The translations under genes were made by a program, and so were the position numbers. Of a stretch of 64,000 bases of DNA, positions 11,786 to 20,335 are shown piece by piece (positions within the stretch are counted from its first letter, which is position 1; each line of letters opens with the position of its first letter). This stretch comes from Mycobacterium asiaticum (GTDB lineage: Bacteria; Actinomycetota; Actinomycetes; Mycobacteriales; Mycobacteriaceae). The notes below the pieces were generated by a model that was not told where the DNA came from, made no database searches, and was given only the letters and a program-made list of their open reading frames with translations. The stretch is from NCBI RefSeq assembly GCF_001673365.1, contig NZ_LZLS01000099.1, forward strand, positions 1 to 64,000, in the 5' to 3' direction.

Positions 11786-13336
11786 ATGATCGAACGTATG
11801 TTCGAATACGTGGCGTTGGAGGGAGGGATTCTCGCGCGGATTCCGGATATGGAGTCCCTGGAGGAGGTGTTGACCCAGCGCATCACAACACCGGAGTCCG
11901 CGGGCTGGGTGGGGCGCATGCGCGAGGCCGCGCGGGTGCAGAACCAGGCTGCGGCCGCGCAGTTGGTGGCGCTGGGAGAGTTGTTTGTCTACCGGTTGCG
12001 GCAGTCCTCGACCGACACCGAGACCTGGGCGGTCGACGCCACTGCCGCGGTGTGCGCCGAAGTCGCCGCGGGGCTCAAGATCAGCCAGGGCCTAGCCATG
12101 TCCAAACTGCGCTATGCCCGGGCGATGCGCGAGCGGCTGCCGCAGGTGGGTGTGGTGTTTTGCGCAGGGGACATCGACTTTTCGACCTTTGCCACCATCG
12201 TCTACCGCACCGACAACATCGAGGACCCGCAGGTCCTTAAGCGGGTAGATGGGTTGATCGCTTCCAACGTGACCCGCTGGCCCAGCCTGACCCCGCGCCG
12301 GCTGGCCGCCCAGGTCGACAAGATCGTGGCCCGCCTCGATGTCGATGCACTGCGGCGCCGCCGCGAACGCCACCAGGATCGCGAGGTCTACATCGGCGCA
12401 GACGACGAGGGGATCTCGCGGGTGGAGGGCACCCTGGCCAGCCCCGATGCGCGCGCCCTGGACGCCAAGCTGTCTACGCTGGCCGCCACCGTCTGCCCGC
12501 ACGATCCGCGCACCCGCGACCAACGCCGCGCCGATGCCCTCGGCGCGCTGGCCGCCGGCGCCGACCGGCTGGGATGTCGCTGCGCACGCCCGGACTGCAC
12601 CGCGCCCGCACGCAAACCCGCCGGACCCGTGCTCATCCACGTCATCGCCGACGCCGCCACCCTGGCCGGAACCGGCACCACCCCCGCGGTGATGGCCGGC
12701 GCCGAAGGTCTGATCACTCCCGAACTGCTCACTGAGCTGGCCCTCACCGCCAAACAGGTGCCGCTGATCCACCCCGGATTCAGTGCCCCCGAGCCCCAAT
12801 ACCGGCCCTCAGCGGCGCTGGCCGATTACGTGCGCGCCCGCGACCTGACCTGCCGCTGGCCCGGCTGCGATATCCCCGCCCACGCCTGCGAGGCCGACCA
12901 CACCATCCCCTACGCCCAGGGCGGACCCACGCACGCCGCCAACCTCAAGTGCTACTGCCCAACGCATCACCTGGTCAAAACCTTCTGGGGCTTTACCGAC
13001 CAACAACTGCCCGACGGCACCGTCATCCTGACCTCGCCACACGGCGACACCTACGTCACCACCCCCGGCAGCGCACTACTGTTCCCCAGCCTGTGCCAGG
13101 CCGTGGGCGGCATGCCCACCCCCGAAACCGGCCCTGCACCGGACTACTGCGGCCAACGCACCGCGATGATGCCCAAACGCCGCCGCACCCGCACCCAAGA
13201 CCGCGCCGCGCGCGTCAAAACCGAACGCCGCCAAAACCATCAAGCCCGCATGGCCGCCCGCCACACCACCACTGACTGGTGGGGCGGCTCCACCGACGCC
13301 GACCCACCACCCGACGCCGACCCCCCACCCTTCTAA
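11786..13336 (+). CDS. 13E12-family protein, DUF222 plus HNH endonuclease
   Basis: 516 residues. The N-terminal DUF222-type helical region (about 30-290) is followed by a C-terminal HNH nuclease domain with CRWPGCDIPAHACEADH, HAANLKCYCPTHH and a downstream TPGSALLFP block, the standard 13E12 layout. The extreme C-terminus is rich in Asp and Pro. These genes recur in multiple copies in mycobacteria and serve as phiRv1-type integration targets; their role is unknown. The start is ATG 11786 or ATG 11798. Both overlap a perfect LexA box, implying induction by DNA damage. It lies in an accessory stretch between ilvA and treZ. Confidence 0.88.
   Translation: MIERMFEYVALEGGILARIPDMESLEEVLTQRITTPESAGWVGRMREAARVQNQAAAAQLVALGELFVYRLRQSSTDTETWAVDATAAVCAEVAAGLKISQGLAMSKLRYARAMRERLPQVGVVFCAGDIDFSTFATIVYRTDNIEDPQVLKRVDGLIASNVTRWPSLTPRRLAAQVDKIVARLDVDALRRRRERHQDREVYIGADDEGISRVEGTLASPDARALDAKLSTLAATVCPHDPRTRDQRRADALGALAAGADRLGCRCARPDCTAPARKPAGPVLIHVIADAATLAGTGTTPAVMAGAEGLITPELLTELALTAKQVPLIHPGFSAPEPQYRPSAALADYVRARDLTCRWPGCDIPAHACEADHTIPYAQGGPTHAANLKCYCPTHHLVKTFWGFTDQQLPDGTVILTSPHGDTYVTTPGSALLFPSLCQAVGGMPTPETGPAPDYCGQRTAMMPKRRRTRTQDRAARVKTERRQNHQARMAARHTTTDWWGGSTDADPPPDADPPPF
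11790..11805. promoter_or_regulatory. LexA (SOS) box overlapping the start of the 13E12 gene
   Basis: TCGAAC-GTAT-GTTCGA exactly matches the mycobacterial SOS consensus TCGAAC-N4-GTTCGA. It covers codons 2-7 of the ATG 11786 reading frame and includes the alternative ATG at 11798. Confidence 0.85.
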
Positions 13337-13350
13337 TGGCGGTAAGCCGC

Positions 13351-13416
13351 TTAAAGCGCCACGGCGAATAGGCGCCACTCGCCGGGCACACCCTTGAGCG
13401 TGTGCACCAGATCGCG
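13351..13416 (-). pseudogene. 3' remnant of a class III adenylate/guanylate cyclase-type gene
   Basis: The minus strand encodes RDLVHTLKGVPGEWRLFAVA followed by one residue and TAA. The phrase HTLKGVPGEWRLFAV is the usual last stretch of many mycobacterial class III cyclases and cyclase-regulators. Upstream an in-frame TGA occurs 5 codons earlier and no cyclase core is found. Only the last 20 or so codons of a lost gene remain between the 13E12 gene and the flavin-barrel gene. Confidence 0.5.
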
Positions 13417-13496
13417 CCCGCACCTCGGTCAGTGCGTCACTACGGCTGGACGATGATTGACCCACCGCGTGCGCGCGTGCTTTAGGCTCGCCACCC

Positions 13497-14135
13497 CTAC
13501 CGCAGGTACGAGGGCAGCGGAGTAGCGGGATCGCCGTCGGGCTGCGGTGTTCCGGCCGTCAACGTCAGCGGCACCACGCCGGCCCAGTGCGGCAGGTTCA
13601 GATCCTCTGGATCATCGGCCACACCGCCGCTGCGCACCTTGGCCGACACCTCGACCAAGTCCAGCGCGAGCACGGCGGTCGCGGCGAGTTCACGCGAGTT
13701 CGGAGGCCGGCAGTCGGCGGCGCGGCCGTCGCGGATGTGGTCGAGCAACGCGAGCAGTGCCCGCCCCTTCTCCTGCGGGTCGTCAACGATGCGTGCGGTG
13801 CCGACGACGACGACCGAGCGGTAGTTCAACGAGTGATGCATCGCCGAACGAGCCAGCACCAAGCCGTCGATCAGGGTCGCGGTGACGCAGATGGGCAAGC
13901 CGGACAACCTCGCCGCCAGCATCGGCCCGCCGCCGGATGAGCCGTGGACGTACAGCGTCTCGCCGAGGCGGGTGTGGGTGGTCGGCAGGACCACGGGCTG
14001 CCCGTCTTTGACGTAGCCGAGGTGGCAGATCAGCGACTCGTCGAGGATGCGATGGACGGTGTCGCGGTCATAGCGCGCGCGCTCCCGGTAGCGGGTCGGT
14101 GTGGTGAGCGCGGTGGGTCGGTATTCGTTGCTCAT
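13497..14135 (-). CDS. Pyridoxamine 5'-phosphate oxidase-like / flavin split-barrel protein
   Basis: 212 residues. Typical split-barrel strands are CHLGYVKDGQPVVLPTTHTRLGETLYVHG, GLPICVTATLIDGLVLARSA and HHSLNYRSVVVVGTARIV; the HHSLNYRS stretch is characteristic of the NimA/PNPOx-like group. It probably binds FMN or a similar cofactor; the substrate is unknown. ATG 14135 has an AAAGG Shine-Dalgarno 7 nt upstream. It is divergent from a MocR regulator with a 40-bp intergenic region, a common arrangement in which the MocR protein controls the oxidase-like neighbour. Confidence 0.8.
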   Translation of the reverse strand: MSNEYRPTALTTPTRYRERARYDRDTVHRILDESLICHLGYVKDGQPVVLPTTHTRLGETLYVHGSSGGGPMLAARLSGLPICVTATLIDGLVLARSAMHHSLNYRSVVVVGTARIVDDPQEKGRALLALLDHIRDGRAADCRPPNSRELAATAVLALDLVEVSAKVRSGGVADDPEDLNLPHWAGVVPLTLTAGTPQPDGDPATPLPSYLR

Positions 14136-14162
14136 TTGCTTGCCTTTAGGATTGTCCTAGTA

Positions 14163-14189
14163 CATAATACCTATCGTGCCAGTACGATA
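14163..14189. promoter_or_regulatory. Shared operator/promoter of the PNPOx-like and MocR genes
   Basis: An inverted repeat TATCGT-gccagt-ACGATA (14172-14189) spans the MocR start codon. A direct repeat of AGTAC with a following ATAC occurs at 14157-14170 and 14181-14190. A CATAAT hexamer at 14163-14168 is 7 nt from the GTG, a plausible -10. MocR regulators usually bind direct repeats between divergent genes. Confidence 0.45.
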
Positions 14190-15504
14190 CAGCATAACCG
14201 GAACGGGTGCGGAATCCATAGCCGCCAGCATCGAAGAGGGAATCTCTCAGGGCGCGTTGGCGCCGGGTGACGCGCTGCCGTCAATCCGCGAGGTGGCCTC
14301 GCAACTCGGGGTCAACGCCAACACCGTCGCCGCCGCATACCGCCTGTTGCGTGACCGTGGTGCCGTCGAAACCGCTGGCAGGCGTGGCACCCGGGTCCGA
14401 AGCCGGCCGGCAACTACGCCGCGGTCGTTGCTGGGCCTGGCCGTCCCGGAAGGTGCGCGCGATTTGTCGACCGGTAACCCAGACCCGCAGTTGTTGCCGA
14501 TCGCCTCGGTGCAGCTCGACCCAACGCATCCCGACAGGCCGCTGTTGTACGGGCAATCGGCGATATCGACCGAACTGGCCGAGCATGCCCGCGCAAGTCT
14601 GCGTGGTGATGGCGTCCCAGCCGAGCACCTGGCGGTGACCAGTGGTGCGCTCGACGGCATCGAGCGGGTGTTGGCCGCCCACCTGCGCCCCGGTGACCGG
14701 GTCGCGGTCGAGGATCCAGGCTGGGCCAATTTGCTCGATCTCGTTGCGGCGCTTGGTCTTTCCCCCGAACCGGTCAAGGTCGACGACGAAGGTCCGCTGG
14801 TTCTGAGCATGGCGCGGGCGCTGCGCCGAGGTGTGCGCGCCGTGATTGTCACCACCCGCGCGCAGAACCCAACGGGCGCAGCGCTTTCCAAGGAGCGTGC
14901 CAAGGCATTGCGCAGCTTGTTGGCGGGTAAGACCACCGACGTGTTGGTCATCGAGGACGACCACTGCGCGAGAATCTCCGGTGCGCCGTTGCACCCGCTG
15001 GCCGGCGCGACCCGCAGGTGGGCTTTCGTCCGCTCGGTGTCCAAGGCGTACGGACCGGACCTGCGGTTGGCGGTAGTTGCCGGAGATCGTCGCACCATCG
15101 AGCGAGTGCACGGTCGGTTGCGGCTCGGGCCGGGCTGGGTGAGCCGCCTGCTGCAGGATCTCGCCGTGCGGATGTGGTCGAATGATGCGGCCACGGAACT
15201 GATCCATGCGGCCAGGGAGCAGTACGCCAAGAACCGTAACGCCTTGCGTAGTGCCTTGGCCGAGCGCGACGTCACCGCGCACGGGCGGTCGGGGCTCAAC
15301 GTCTGGATTCCCGTGCCAGACGAGACGGTCGCCATCACCCGACTACTCAACTCGGGGTGGGCGGCGGCGCCCGGAACGCGGTTTCGAATGGACACACCAC
15401 CGGGCATGCGCATCACCATCGCCGACTTGAAGGACGACGAGATCGAGCCGTTGGCCGACGCCATCGCCGAGGCTGTTCACAGTGCCGGACCTTCCAGCGT
15501 GTGA
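14176..15504 (+). CDS. MocR-type transcription regulator (GntR wHTH plus aminotransferase-like domain)
   Basis: 442 residues. The N-terminal GntR winged helix is at about 10-75 (GDALPSIREVASQLGVNANTVAAAYRLL). A fold-type I aminotransferase-like domain follows, with NPTGA and the PLP-lysine block SVSKAYGPDLRLAVVAG. Such proteins sense PLP or amino compounds; PdxR is the best-known example. A GTG start gives the natural N-terminus. It is divergent from the flavin split-barrel gene, its likely target. Whether it controls PLP synthesis cannot be told: no pdxS/pdxT is present here. Confidence 0.85.
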   Translation: MPVRYSITGTGAESIAASIEEGISQGALAPGDALPSIREVASQLGVNANTVAAAYRLLRDRGAVETAGRRGTRVRSRPATTPRSLLGLAVPEGARDLSTGNPDPQLLPIASVQLDPTHPDRPLLYGQSAISTELAEHARASLRGDGVPAEHLAVTSGALDGIERVLAAHLRPGDRVAVEDPGWANLLDLVAALGLSPEPVKVDDEGPLVLSMARALRRGVRAVIVTTRAQNPTGAALSKERAKALRSLLAGKTTDVLVIEDDHCARISGAPLHPLAGATRRWAFVRSVSKAYGPDLRLAVVAGDRRTIERVHGRLRLGPGWVSRLLQDLAVRMWSNDAATELIHAAREQYAKNRNALRSALAERDVTAHGRSGLNVWIPVPDETVAITRLLNSGWAAAPGTRFRMDTPPGMRITIADLKDDEIEPLADAIAEAVHSAGPSSV

Positions 15505-15505
15505 G

Positions 15506-15781
15506 TTAGGCCAGCAACCAGACGAACAGCGCGACGTAGACAACGAAGTGCGCCACGGAGAACGTCAGGCCGGCGAGCGCGACGGCGCGGCTTTCCCGGC
15601 TGTCCGCGTCGCTTTGGTGCAGCGCGTTGATGCCAAGCGGGATAGTGGCCAACGAGGTGGGGATGAAGGGCAGCAGGAACTGCAGGATGCCGAAGGTCAA
15701 GCTCAACGTGGCGAGGCCGCTGATCTTGCGTCGCTGCGGTGCGAAAACGGGGAAGGCCAGTGCCGGGCTGATCGTCGTCAT
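15506..15781 (-). CDS. Small DUF4190-like membrane protein
   Basis: 91 residues with two hydrophobic segments (LATLSLTFGILQFLLPFIPTS, about 23-43, and LAGLTFSVAHFVVYVALFVWLL at the C-terminus) separated by a polar loop with SDADSRESRAVALAG. This is the pattern of short DUF4190-type proteins. It is convergent with the MocR gene, with stops 1 nt apart, and downstream of the unknown 142-residue gene on the same strand. Function unknown. Confidence 0.65.
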   Translation of the reverse strand: MTTISPALAFPVFAPQRRKISGLATLSLTFGILQFLLPFIPTSLATIPLGINALHQSDADSRESRAVALAGLTFSVAHFVVYVALFVWLLA

Positions 15782-15830
15782 GCCCCAAAGCCTCGGGCAC
15801 GCCGCTTGAAGGATCCTTGTCAGATCCTGC

Positions 15831-16259
15831 TCAGGTCGGTGCGACCTGCAGCAATGACTCGTCGTTGGCGCGGAAAATCGGTTCGATCGGGACGACGAAC
15901 TGACGTGCCATCTCGGTCAGCGACTTCGACCAGACCCGGTCGGCGGGGGAGACCGGGCCGTGGCCCGGACCTGTCAGCAGCATCGCGACCGTGGTTCCGG
16001 GAGCCATGCCATCGAGCACCGAACGTAGCGACGACATGAGGTTCTTCAGGGTCCGTGACTGCGGCCGCGGACCGATCGGGACCTGGCTCAGAGCTTTGAT
16101 CAGCCGACGGTCCGGTCCCATAAAGCTCAGCCACAGCAGCCTTTCGCCGAACCCCAACGGCCCCATCAGGGCTCGCCAACGTTGCCGAAGATCGGCCGCC
16201 GAATGCACCGGCTCTGTTGCGGACTCCATGGGTGGGATGGGCAGGTCGTAGTTGGTCAT
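15831..16259 (-). CDS. Unknown 142-residue cytoplasmic protein
   Basis: Start MTNYDLPIPP chosen at 16259; an upstream frame to 16367 would overlap treZ. There is no signal peptide or membrane helix. The middle has FGERLLWLSFMGPDRRLIKAL and MAPGTTVAMLLTGPGHG, suggesting an alpha/beta fold. It follows treZ by 37 nt on the same strand, so it may be the distal gene of the trehalose operon. I do not recognise a family. Confidence 0.6.
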   Translation of the reverse strand: MTNYDLPIPPMESATEPVHSAADLRQRWRALMGPLGFGERLLWLSFMGPDRRLIKALSQVPIGPRPQSRTLKNLMSSLRSVLDGMAPGTTVAMLLTGPGHGPVSPADRVWSKSLTEMARQFVVPIEPIFRANDESLLQVAPT

Positions 16260-16296
16260 GCCGCGAATGATGGGTGATTCCCGCCCGCCCCGGTAG

Positions 16297-18039
16297 TCAG
16301 TTACGCACAGGCGACTGCTCGCGCAATATCGCGAAGGAATGGCCGGGAAGCCGGGTCGTCTCCGCACCGACGTCGGGTTCGGCCCAGGCCAGCACTAGGT
16401 CACCAACCACCGGCACGTTCACCGGTTCGGTGCCGAGGTTGCAGGCGATCGCCAACCGGTTGCGCCGCAGCACAATCCAGCGCTGGTCTTCGTCGTAGTC
16501 GACCACCAAACGGTCCAGCCAGGGATCAGCCAGATCAGGCTCGTTGTGCCGCAACGCGATCAAGCTGCGATACAGCTCGAGCAGTCGGGCGTGCTCGCCT
16601 GAGGCCGGCTCGTCCCAGTTCAGTTTGGAGCGCTCAAATGTCTGCGGGTCCTGCGGGTCGGGGATGTCTTCGGCGTCCCAGCCATGTTCGGCGAATTCCG
16701 CTTTGCGTCCGTCGCGGGTAGCCTGCGCCAGTTCGGGTTCGGGGTGGGAACTGAAGAACTGGAACGGCGTCGTCGCTCCCCATTCTTCGCCCATGAAAAG
16801 CATTGCGGTATAGGGTGATCCGAGCACCAGGGCGGCCTTGACCGCCAGCTGGCCGGCGGTCAGGTTCTGCGACGGCCGGTCGCCGAGTGCGCGATTGCCG
16901 ACTTGGTCGTGGGTGCAGGTATAGGCAAGCAGTCTGGTGGCCGGGATACCGGTCGGTTCGGTGATGTCCAGTGGACGCCCGTGCCGTCGCCGCCGGAACG
17001 ACGAGTAGGTAGCGGCGTGAAAGAACCCGTGCCGCAGCGTCTGTGCCAGCGCCGCCAACGTGCCGAAGTCGGCGTAATACCCTTGTCGCTCGCCGGATAC
17101 CGCGGTGTGGATAGCGTGATGGATATCGTCGGCCCACTGCGCGGTGAGGCCGTAGCCGCCCCGGTGACGCGCGGTGATCAGCCGCGGGTCGTTGAGATCG
17201 CTTTCGGCGATCAGCGCCAGTGGACGACCCACCTGCCTTGACAGATAGTCGGTTTCGGTCGCCAGTTCCTCGAGAATGTGCACGGCCGTGACGTCCACCA
17301 GAGCGTGCACCGCGTCCAGTCGCAGTCCGTCGGCATGGAAGTCGCGCATCCAGCGCAACGCGCACCCGATGATGTAGCGGCGCACCTCGTCGGAGTCGAC
17401 GTCGGCGATGTTGATGCCTTCGCCCCACGGGTTGCTCGCCGACGACAGGTACGGGCCGAACCGCGGAAGGTAATTGCCTGACGGGCCAAGGTGATTGAAC
17501 ACCGCGTCGATCAGTACCCCCAGGCCGCGGGCGTGGCAGGCGTCGATGAATCTGACCAGTCCGTCCGGGCCGCCGTACGGTTCGTGCACGCTGTACCAGA
17601 GCACGCCGTCGTAGCCCCAACCATGCGTGCCGGCAAAGGAATTGACGGGCATCACCTCGACGAAGTCGACGCCAAGATCGACCAGGTAGTCCAGCTTCTC
17701 GATGGCTGAGTCGAACGTGCCGGCCGCGGTGAAGGTGCCGATGTGCAACTCGTAGATGACCGCGCCGTCGATTGGCTTGCCGGGCCAGTCGGTCCTGGAC
17801 CCCTCGGCTGGCGCCCACAATTGCGAACGTTCGTGCACGCCGTCGGGTTGGCGCGGTGATCGCGGGTCGGGCAGCACGGTGTCGGCATCGTCGAGCAGGA
17901 AGCCGTAGCGGGCGTCCGGTGCGGTGTCCACCGTTGCGTGCCACCAGCCGTCGTCGGTGCGGGTCATCTCGTGCACCGTGCCGTCGACGTCGAGCCGTAC
18001 CACCTCGGGTTTCGGCGCCCAGACCCGAAATTCAGGCAT
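16297..18039 (-). CDS. treZ: Maltooligosyltrehalose trehalohydrolase
   Basis: 580 residues, the same as M. tuberculosis TreZ. It releases free trehalose from maltooligosyl-trehalose made by TreY. It is a GH13 enzyme: an N-terminal carbohydrate-binding beta domain (FRVWAPKPEVV), then the barrel with nucleophile Asp in GLRLDAVHAL, acid Glu in LIAESDLN and the HD pair in YTCTHDQVGNRA. The start at 18039 overlaps the treY stop by 8 bp, which indicates translational coupling; the frame upstream of it belongs to treY in another register. Confidence 0.95.
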   Translation of the reverse strand: MPEFRVWAPKPEVVRLDVDGTVHEMTRTDDGWWHATVDTAPDARYGFLLDDADTVLPDPRSPRQPDGVHERSQLWAPAEGSRTDWPGKPIDGAVIYELHIGTFTAAGTFDSAIEKLDYLVDLGVDFVEVMPVNSFAGTHGWGYDGVLWYSVHEPYGGPDGLVRFIDACHARGLGVLIDAVFNHLGPSGNYLPRFGPYLSSASNPWGEGINIADVDSDEVRRYIIGCALRWMRDFHADGLRLDAVHALVDVTAVHILEELATETDYLSRQVGRPLALIAESDLNDPRLITARHRGGYGLTAQWADDIHHAIHTAVSGERQGYYADFGTLAALAQTLRHGFFHAATYSSFRRRRHGRPLDITEPTGIPATRLLAYTCTHDQVGNRALGDRPSQNLTAGQLAVKAALVLGSPYTAMLFMGEEWGATTPFQFFSSHPEPELAQATRDGRKAEFAEHGWDAEDIPDPQDPQTFERSKLNWDEPASGEHARLLELYRSLIALRHNEPDLADPWLDRLVVDYDEDQRWIVLRRNRLAIACNLGTEPVNVPVVGDLVLAWAEPDVGAETTRLPGHSFAILREQSPVRN

Positions 18040-20332
18040 GATCGCGCTCCAGCAGCACCACCGGCAGGTCGGCGAAGAGCTGAGCGGCAGCCGTCGGTCC
18101 GCTGGACATGGCGCCGGACAGCCGGTCGGTCCAGGAACCTTCCGGCAGCGGCAGTACCGTGTCGCCCCAACCGGTTTCGGCCAGCCGCATCGTCCAGCGC
18201 GTGACCGCAACCACGATGTCGGGGCCGCGGCGGAAGGCAACGATGTGATCGCTGGCCTGGCCCACAGCCAATATGGCGGCGTAGTCGCCGTGCTCGAAGC
18301 AGTCCGGGCGCGCCCGGCGCAGCCGTAGTGCGGTGGTGACGACACGAATCTTGGGGTGTTGCAACGCTTTTAGCGCGGTCCTGCGGGCGGCGTAGTCGAC
18401 CTCGCGGCGGTTGTCCGGGTCGACCAGGCTGTCGTCCCACAGTTCGGTGCCCTGGTAGACATCTGGGATTCCGGGCACGGTCAGAGCTAGCAGCTTCTGG
18501 CCCAGGGCGTCACTGGCGGCGTGCGGATGTAGCTGACCGACGAGTTGGGTGAGTTCGTGAGCCACCGGTCCGTCCAGCACGGTGTCCAGCCACCGGTGCA
18601 CGGCGTCCTCGAACTCGCTGTCCGGGTCGTTCCACGAGGTATGCCAAGCCGCCTCCCGAATGGCCTTCTCCGCGTAGGAATGCAGTCGTTCGCGGAGCGT
18701 CTCGGTGACCGCTCCGCTCATCGGCCAGACACCGAAAATGTTTTGCCACAGGAACTGTCCGGTCGCGGGGTCGGGCGAGGGTGCTTGGATTTCCCAGCGA
18801 GCCAGAAACTCCGTCCACAGCGACGGCACCTGTGACAGCACGCCGATCCGGGCGCGCACATCCTCGCCGCGCTTGGTGTCGTGGGTGGTCAGTGTCGTCA
18901 TGGCAGCGGGCCACAGCCGCGCGCGGGTGGCGGCACTTTGATGGAACTCGGCGACACCGACACCGAAGCGGTGCGGTTCACCGCCCACCTCGTTGAGCGA
19001 CACCAGGCGGGCATCGCGGTAGAACAGGCAGTCTTCGACCGCCTTGGCGGTAACCGCACCGCACAGCTGTTGAAGTCGGGTGGCCGGTTCAGCGCTGGCG
19101 GACACAGCGGCAGCCAAAATAGCCAGTGCCGGCCCCAATTCGGGTCGCTCGGCCTGGGTTTCGGCCAGTGCCGCCGGCAGCATCGCGGACAGTCCGCGGT
19201 AGTCGCAGCGGTAGACGTCGATGTGGGTCAGTAAGGCGGACACTGCCTCTGGTAACAACGCGTCATCGGCGCCGACGGCCGCGACGATGCTGCGTCGCAA
19301 CCGGGCCAACTCACTGGCCAGCGTGTCGGTCGCCGCGTGAATCTTCAGCTCTTTCAGCAACTTCGGCATCGCGGCGTAGTCCACCCCGGTGGACTCCACC
19401 AACGCGGTCAATGCGTCGGCCCCGTCCGGGTCGACAAAGACTCCGCCCACCTCGCGCAGCACGTCGTAACCCGTGGTCCCGGCCACCGGCAAAGTGGGTT
19501 CCAGCGCCTCGTCGACCCCCAAAATCTTCTCTATCACGATCCACGCCTCGGGCCCCAGCAGTTCGCGCAGCCACCCCAGATAGCCTGCGGGATCGGCCAA
19601 TCCGTCCGGGTGGTCGATCCGCACCCCGTCGACCAACCCCTCGCGGACCCAGCGGGCCACTTCGGCATGGCTGGCGTCGAACACCGCACGATCCTCTTGG
19701 CGCAGCCCGGCCAGCGAGGTAATGGAGAAGAACCGGCGGTAGCCCACCACGCCACGCCGCCACCCGACCAGCCGGTAGTGCTGGCGCTCATGCACTTCGG
19801 GGCCGGTGCCGTCCCCGGTGCCTGGGGCAACCGGCAGCGCCAAATCACCCAGCCGCAGCATGTCTTGCTCCACGCTCAAATCCGCGACGTCGTCGTCGGA
19901 ACCCAACAGCGGCAACACGATTCGTCCCGACTCGTCCAGTGCCCAGTCGATATCGAAGTACGACGCGAACTGTGAATCCGGTCCGTGCCGCAAGACATCC
20001 CACCACCAGGCGTTCTGCTGCGGGTCGTCGATGCCTACGTGATTGGGTACGACGTCGACGATCAGGCCCATGCCGCGATTGCGCGCCGCCGCCGCGAGCC
20101 GGGCCAGACCGTCGGGACCGCCGAGGTCTTCGGAGACCGTGGTGGGGTCGGTGACGTCATAGCCGTGGGTGGATCCCTTGGCAGCGGACAGAATGGGGGA
20201 CAGATACAGGTGCGATACCCCAAGATCGTCGAGGTAGTCGAGCAGGTTCTCCGCGTCGGCAAACGTGAACGCGAAGCCGCTGGACGCGCCGCGCAATTGC
20301 AGACGGTAAGTAGCTGATACCGGAAAAACCAT
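18032..20332 (-). CDS. treY: Maltooligosyltrehalose synthase
   Basis: 766 residues. This GH13 enzyme isomerises the reducing-end alpha-1,4 bond of maltodextrins to alpha,alpha-1,1. Key motifs are DVVPNHVGI, nucleophile Asp in GVRIDHPDGL, Glu in WIVIEKIL and HD in TLTTHDTKRGEDVRAR, the last characteristic of TreY. It starts 3 nt after the treX stop and overlaps treZ, giving the order treX-treY-treZ, which converts glycogen to trehalose in the cytoplasm. Confidence 0.95.
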   Translation of the reverse strand: MVFPVSATYRLQLRGASSGFAFTFADAENLLDYLDDLGVSHLYLSPILSAAKGSTHGYDVTDPTTVSEDLGGPDGLARLAAAARNRGMGLIVDVVPNHVGIDDPQQNAWWWDVLRHGPDSQFASYFDIDWALDESGRIVLPLLGSDDDVADLSVEQDMLRLGDLALPVAPGTGDGTGPEVHERQHYRLVGWRRGVVGYRRFFSITSLAGLRQEDRAVFDASHAEVARWVREGLVDGVRIDHPDGLADPAGYLGWLRELLGPEAWIVIEKILGVDEALEPTLPVAGTTGYDVLREVGGVFVDPDGADALTALVESTGVDYAAMPKLLKELKIHAATDTLASELARLRRSIVAAVGADDALLPEAVSALLTHIDVYRCDYRGLSAMLPAALAETQAERPELGPALAILAAAVSASAEPATRLQQLCGAVTAKAVEDCLFYRDARLVSLNEVGGEPHRFGVGVAEFHQSAATRARLWPAAMTTLTTHDTKRGEDVRARIGVLSQVPSLWTEFLARWEIQAPSPDPATGQFLWQNIFGVWPMSGAVTETLRERLHSYAEKAIREAAWHTSWNDPDSEFEDAVHRWLDTVLDGPVAHELTQLVGQLHPHAASDALGQKLLALTVPGIPDVYQGTELWDDSLVDPDNRREVDYAARRTALKALQHPKIRVVTTALRLRRARPDCFEHGDYAAILAVGQASDHIVAFRRGPDIVVAVTRWTMRLAETGWGDTVLPLPEGSWTDRLSGAMSSGPTAAAQLFADLPVVLLERDHA

Positions 20333-20335
20333 GTG

